DNA of 64,000 nucleotides from Oscillospiraceae bacterium (lineage in GTDB: Bacteria > Bacillota > Clostridia > Oscillospirales > SIG627). The translations under genes were made by a program, and so were the position numbers. The stretch covers positions 1 through 64,000 of the forward strand of contig JAYFRN010000026.1 in NCBI GenBank assembly GCA_034925865.1, read 5' to 3'. Below, in pieces: positions 61,777-64,000 of this stretch. The stretch's first letter is position 1. The number at the start of each line of letters is the position of its first letter. The notes under the pieces were generated by a model that saw only the letters and a program-made list of their open reading frames with translations, had not been told where the DNA came from and ran no database searches.

Positions 61777-62934
61777 TTATTTATTGTCTTTGCCGAATAT
61801 CGACTTAAGCTTCTCCGAAAAGCTTGCCTTTTGTGAATTATTAAAGTTTCCGCAACTCATGTCAAAATCCCTTAGCATCTGTTTTTGTTTATCAGAAAGA
61901 TTCTTAGGTACTTCTATAACCGTTCTGAACATCAGGTCACCGCGGTTTCGCGAATTCACATATTGAATGCCTTTATTCTTGAGTGTAAACATAGTACCTG
62001 TCTGAGTGCCTTCGGGAACAGTGTATTTTAAACTGCCTTCAAGTGTAGGCACGTTTATCTGCGCGCCCAAAGCGGCTTCGGCGAAGGTTATAGGTACTTC
62101 ACAATATATATTATATCCGTCGCGTTCAAATACGGGATGAGGACGTATTCCAACCTCCACAAGCAGGTCACCGGAAACGCCGCCTCGTTTACCTGAATTT
62201 CCCTGACCTCTTATGACAACCTTCTGTCCGTCATCAATCCCAGCCGGTATTGATATTTCAAGCTTTTTCTGCTTTCTTTCATATCCGCCGCCCGAGCATT
62301 TCGAACATGGTGTTTTAATTATTTTTCCTGTGCCTCTGCATGCATCACAGGTTCGGGATGTCTGCATTATTCCCAAAGGTGTACGCTGCTGTACATTAAC
62401 CTGTCCGGTACCGCCGCACTTTGTACAGGTTTCCGGAGAAGTCCCGGGAGCGGCCCCGGTTCCTTTACATTCCGAACAAGCTTCTATTTTATTGAAAACA
62501 ATTTCTTTTTTACATCCAAACGCGGCTTCTTCAAAGGAAATATATATTTTTACTCCGATATCATCGCCTCTGACAGGACCGTTTTTTCTCGTTTGTCCGT
62601 TGCCGAACAGTGTTCCGAAAATATCGGACATGTCAAAGTTTATATCTCCGAAGCCTCCGAAACCGTTGAAACCGCCAAAGCCTTCGCCGGATCCGAAATT
62701 CGGATCGACGCCTGAATGCCCGTAAGCATCATATTTTGACTTAGTATCCGGATTCGATAAAATAGAATATGCTTCGTTTATTTCCTTGAATTTTGCTTCC
62801 GCTTCTTTATCATCCGGGTTCATATCCGGATGATATTTTTTTGCGAGTCGGCGGTAGTTCTTTTTAATATCCTCGTCGCTCGCACCCTTCTGAAGTTCGA
62901 GCACTTCGTAATAATCGCGCTTTTGCTCTGCCAT
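61777..62934 (-). CDS. dnaJ: Chaperone DnaJ
   Basis: The 385-residue co-chaperone has a J domain with the HPD triad (YHPDMNP, about residues 33-39), a Gly/Phe-rich region, four zinc-binding CxxCxGxG repeats (CSECKGTG, CTKCGGTG, CDACRGTG, CSKCSGGG) and the C-terminal substrate domain. It delivers unfolded proteins to DnaK and triggers its ATPase. It lies 73 bp after dnaK; a hairpin sits in the gap. Confidence 0.98.
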   Translation of the reverse strand: MAEQKRDYYEVLELQKGASDEDIKKNYRRLAKKYHPDMNPDDKEAEAKFKEINEAYSILSNPDTKSKYDAYGHSGVDPNFGSGEGFGGFNGFGGFGDINFDMSDIFGTLFGNGQTRKNGPVRGDDIGVKIYISFEEAAFGCKKEIVFNKIEACSECKGTGAAPGTSPETCTKCGGTGQVNVQQRTPLGIMQTSRTCDACRGTGKIIKTPCSKCSGGGYERKQKKLEISIPAGIDDGQKVVIRGQGNSGKRGGVSGDLLVEVGIRPHPVFERDGYNIYCEVPITFAEAALGAQINVPTLEGSLKYTVPEGTQTGTMFTLKNKGIQYVNSRNRGDLMFRTVIEVPKNLSDKQKQMLRDFDMSCGNFNNSQKASFSEKLKSIFGKDNK

Positions 62935-62964
62935 ATTAAGTAATTACCTGTCTATCTCCGAATT

Positions 62965-62999
62965 ACCGGCTTTCCGGTCGCTTCCCGGAAAGCCGGTTT
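62965..62999. other. Hairpin between dnaK and dnaJ
   Basis: ACCGGCTTTCCGG pairs perfectly with CCGGAAAGCCGGT (13 bp, 7-nt loop). The T run lies on the plus-strand side, so for the minus-strand chaperone message it lacks a proper terminator tail. It may stabilise the dnaK transcript or act as a processing site, giving more DnaK than DnaJ. Confidence 0.6.
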
Positions 63000-63007
63000 T
63001 TCAATAA

Positions 63008-64000
63008 TTATTTTTTATCAGAATTATCGGTAAAGTCCGCGTTGTAATACCCTTCTCCGCCGTTATTGGAATTTGATTGATCATTCGGTCCCTGTTGCTG
63101 ATTAGGATTGCCGTAAAGCTTTTCGGATATCTTGTAAAGAGTCTGAGTAAGATCGTTTGTGTCGTTCTTTATTGCGGCATAATCTTCAGTCTTCAAGGTT
63201 TCCTTGAGCTTTTCTATTGCAGCAGTAACAGGAGCTTTGTCATCAGCCGTGATTTTGTCGCCGGCGTCGTTCATAACCTTTTCTGATTGGAAAATCGTAT
63301 TTTCCGCGCTGTTTCGTATTTCTACGTTTTCCTTAAGCTTTTTGTCTTCAGCTTCATGTATTTCCGCTTCTTTAACAGCGCGTTCAATATCATCTTTGGA
63401 CATATTCGTAGACGATGATATAGTGATATTTTGTTGTTTGCCTGTGCCTTTATCTTTTGCCGAAACATTGACTATGCCGTTTGCATCAATATCGAATGTA
63501 ACTTCTATCTGAGGAACACCGCGCATTGCCGGAGGAATCCCGTCGAGAGTAAATCTGCCAAGCGTTTTGTTGTCACGCGCCATTTCACGCTCGCCTTGGA
63601 GAACATGGATCTCAACCGAGGTTTGATTATTAGCAGCGGTTGAATAAACCTGGCTCTTCTTGACAGGAATTGTTGTATTTCTTTCAATAAGCTTGTTGAA
63701 CACGCCTCCAAGAGTTTCAATACCAAGAGACAGCGGAGTGACATCGAGAAGCAGGACGTCTTTTACATCTCCGCCGAGAACTGCCGCCTGTATAGCTGCG
63801 CCGACTGCTACGCATTCATCGGGATTAATGCCCTTGAATGGATCTTTGCCTATGAAGTTTTTGACTGCATCCTGTACCGCCGGGGTTCTTGAGGAACCGC
63901 CGACAAGAAGAACCTTGTTGATCTGAGCCGGTGTGAGCCCTGCATCGGAAAGCGCCTGTTTTGTCGGTCCCATCGTCTTTTCAACCAAATCGGCTGTAAG
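63008..64000 (-). CDS. dnaK: Chaperone DnaK, C-terminal part (cut by the window edge)
   Basis: The 330 residues seen run from the end of the ATPase domain to the stop codon. They start in frame [20 protein letters not shown], then [15 protein letters not shown], the linker [19 protein letters not shown] and the substrate-binding domain ([20 protein letters not shown]). The Gly/Asn/Gln-rich tail ends [14 protein letters not shown]. The upstream part of the gene, and any grpE/hrcA or CIRCE site, lie outside the window. Confidence 0.97.
   Translation of the reverse strand, partial: LTADLVEKTMGPTKQALSDAGLTPAQINKVLLVGGSSRTPAVQDAVKNFIGKDPFKGINPDECVAVGAAIQAAVLGGDVKDVLLLDVTPLSLGIETLGGVFNKLIERNTTIPVKKSQVYSTAANNQTSVEIHVLQGEREMARDNKTLGRFTLDGIPPAMRGVPQIEVTFDIDANGIVNVSAKDKGTGKQQNITISSSTNMSKDDIERAVKEAEIHEAEDKKLKENVEIRNSAENTIFQSEKVMNDAGDKITADDKAPVTAAIEKLKETLKTEDYAAIKNDTNDLTQTLYKISEKLYGNPNQQQGPNDQSNSNNGGEGYYNADFTDNSDKK

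Noticed and set aside
1-64000. CRISPR array, tRNA and rRNA genes
   Set aside because: I found no regularly spaced direct repeats, no cloverleaf with a CCA-type end and no rRNA-like stretch. The repeats present are few and dispersed.

Overview
The window looks like chromosomal DNA from an anaerobic, spore-forming member of the class Clostridia, AT-rich to moderate in GC. Pointers are the spore genes (spoVAC-spoVAD-spoVAE, a GerW/YtfJ-type gene), the scpA-scpB-ytfJ-dac-rluB neighbourhood typical of Firmicutes, strong Shine-Dalgarno sites, sigma-A type promoters, a rotary V-type ATPase instead of an F-type one, and a ferredoxin-dependent 2-oxoacid oxidoreductase. I cannot name the genus from the sequence alone.

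Layout. 0-1 kb: truncated transposase and a cold-shock gene. 1-12.8 kb, minus strand: two acetyltransferase-like genes, rluB-type pseudouridine synthase, a DacB/DacF-type carboxypeptidase, GerW-like protein, DUF2953 protein, an AT-rich orphan gene, scpB, scpA, a site-2 protease, a SpoU-type methyltransferase, YebC, argS and a YerB-type lipoprotein. 13-18.6 kb: glpK, a convergent MFS transporter and a two-component system. 18.7-23.3 kb: an AT-rich accessory cassette (secreted zinc-peptidase lipoprotein, membrane glycosyltransferase-like protein, unknown gene) bracketed by palindromic MITE-like elements. 23.4-27 kb, minus: a membrane-anchored NTF2/TcaA-like protein, a phosphodiester glycosidase-domain protein and a pentein-like protein. 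27.1-29.2 kb: spoVA operon. 29.4-32.7 kb: a possibly wall-anchored CBM9-like protein, prfB, a Cys/Asp-tailed membrane protein and a secreted unknown. 32.8-41.5 kb: complete V-type ATPase operon whose c-ring subunit keeps the known sodium ligands. 41.7-45.7 kb: four-subunit 2-oxoacid:ferredoxin oxidoreductase, then ispD-ispF. 45.8-52.6 kb: cytosolic GH20 enzyme and a GldA/F/G-like ABC system with a DUF4340 protein. 52.7-59.4 kb, minus: aconitase-family hydratase, NADP-isocitrate dehydrogenase, aldolase/dehydrogenase fusion and PHP protein. 59.6-60.6 kb: gap. 60.7-61.1 kb: dense palindromic repeats. 61.1-64 kb, minus: dnaK (cut by the window edge), dnaJ, a zinc-ribbon membrane protein and a PQ-loop protein.

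How it fits together. Citrate-to-2-oxoglutarate enzymes (hydratase plus isocitrate dehydrogenase) and a ferredoxin-linked 2-oxoacid oxidoreductase suggest an incomplete, anaerobic TCA branch. The V-ATPase probably couples ATP to a sodium gradient. Spore genes, cell-wall carboxypeptidase and SpoVA channel genes show sporulation. The unusual layer is a set of small non-coding repeats: a terminal-inverted-repeat element present in about four copies, a second 250-bp palindromic element, a third repeat family present at 52.6 and 61.0 kb, and a 50-bp hairpin leader shared by glpK and the DUF4340 gene. I saw no CRISPR array, tRNA or rRNA and no complete prophage or insertion sequence.
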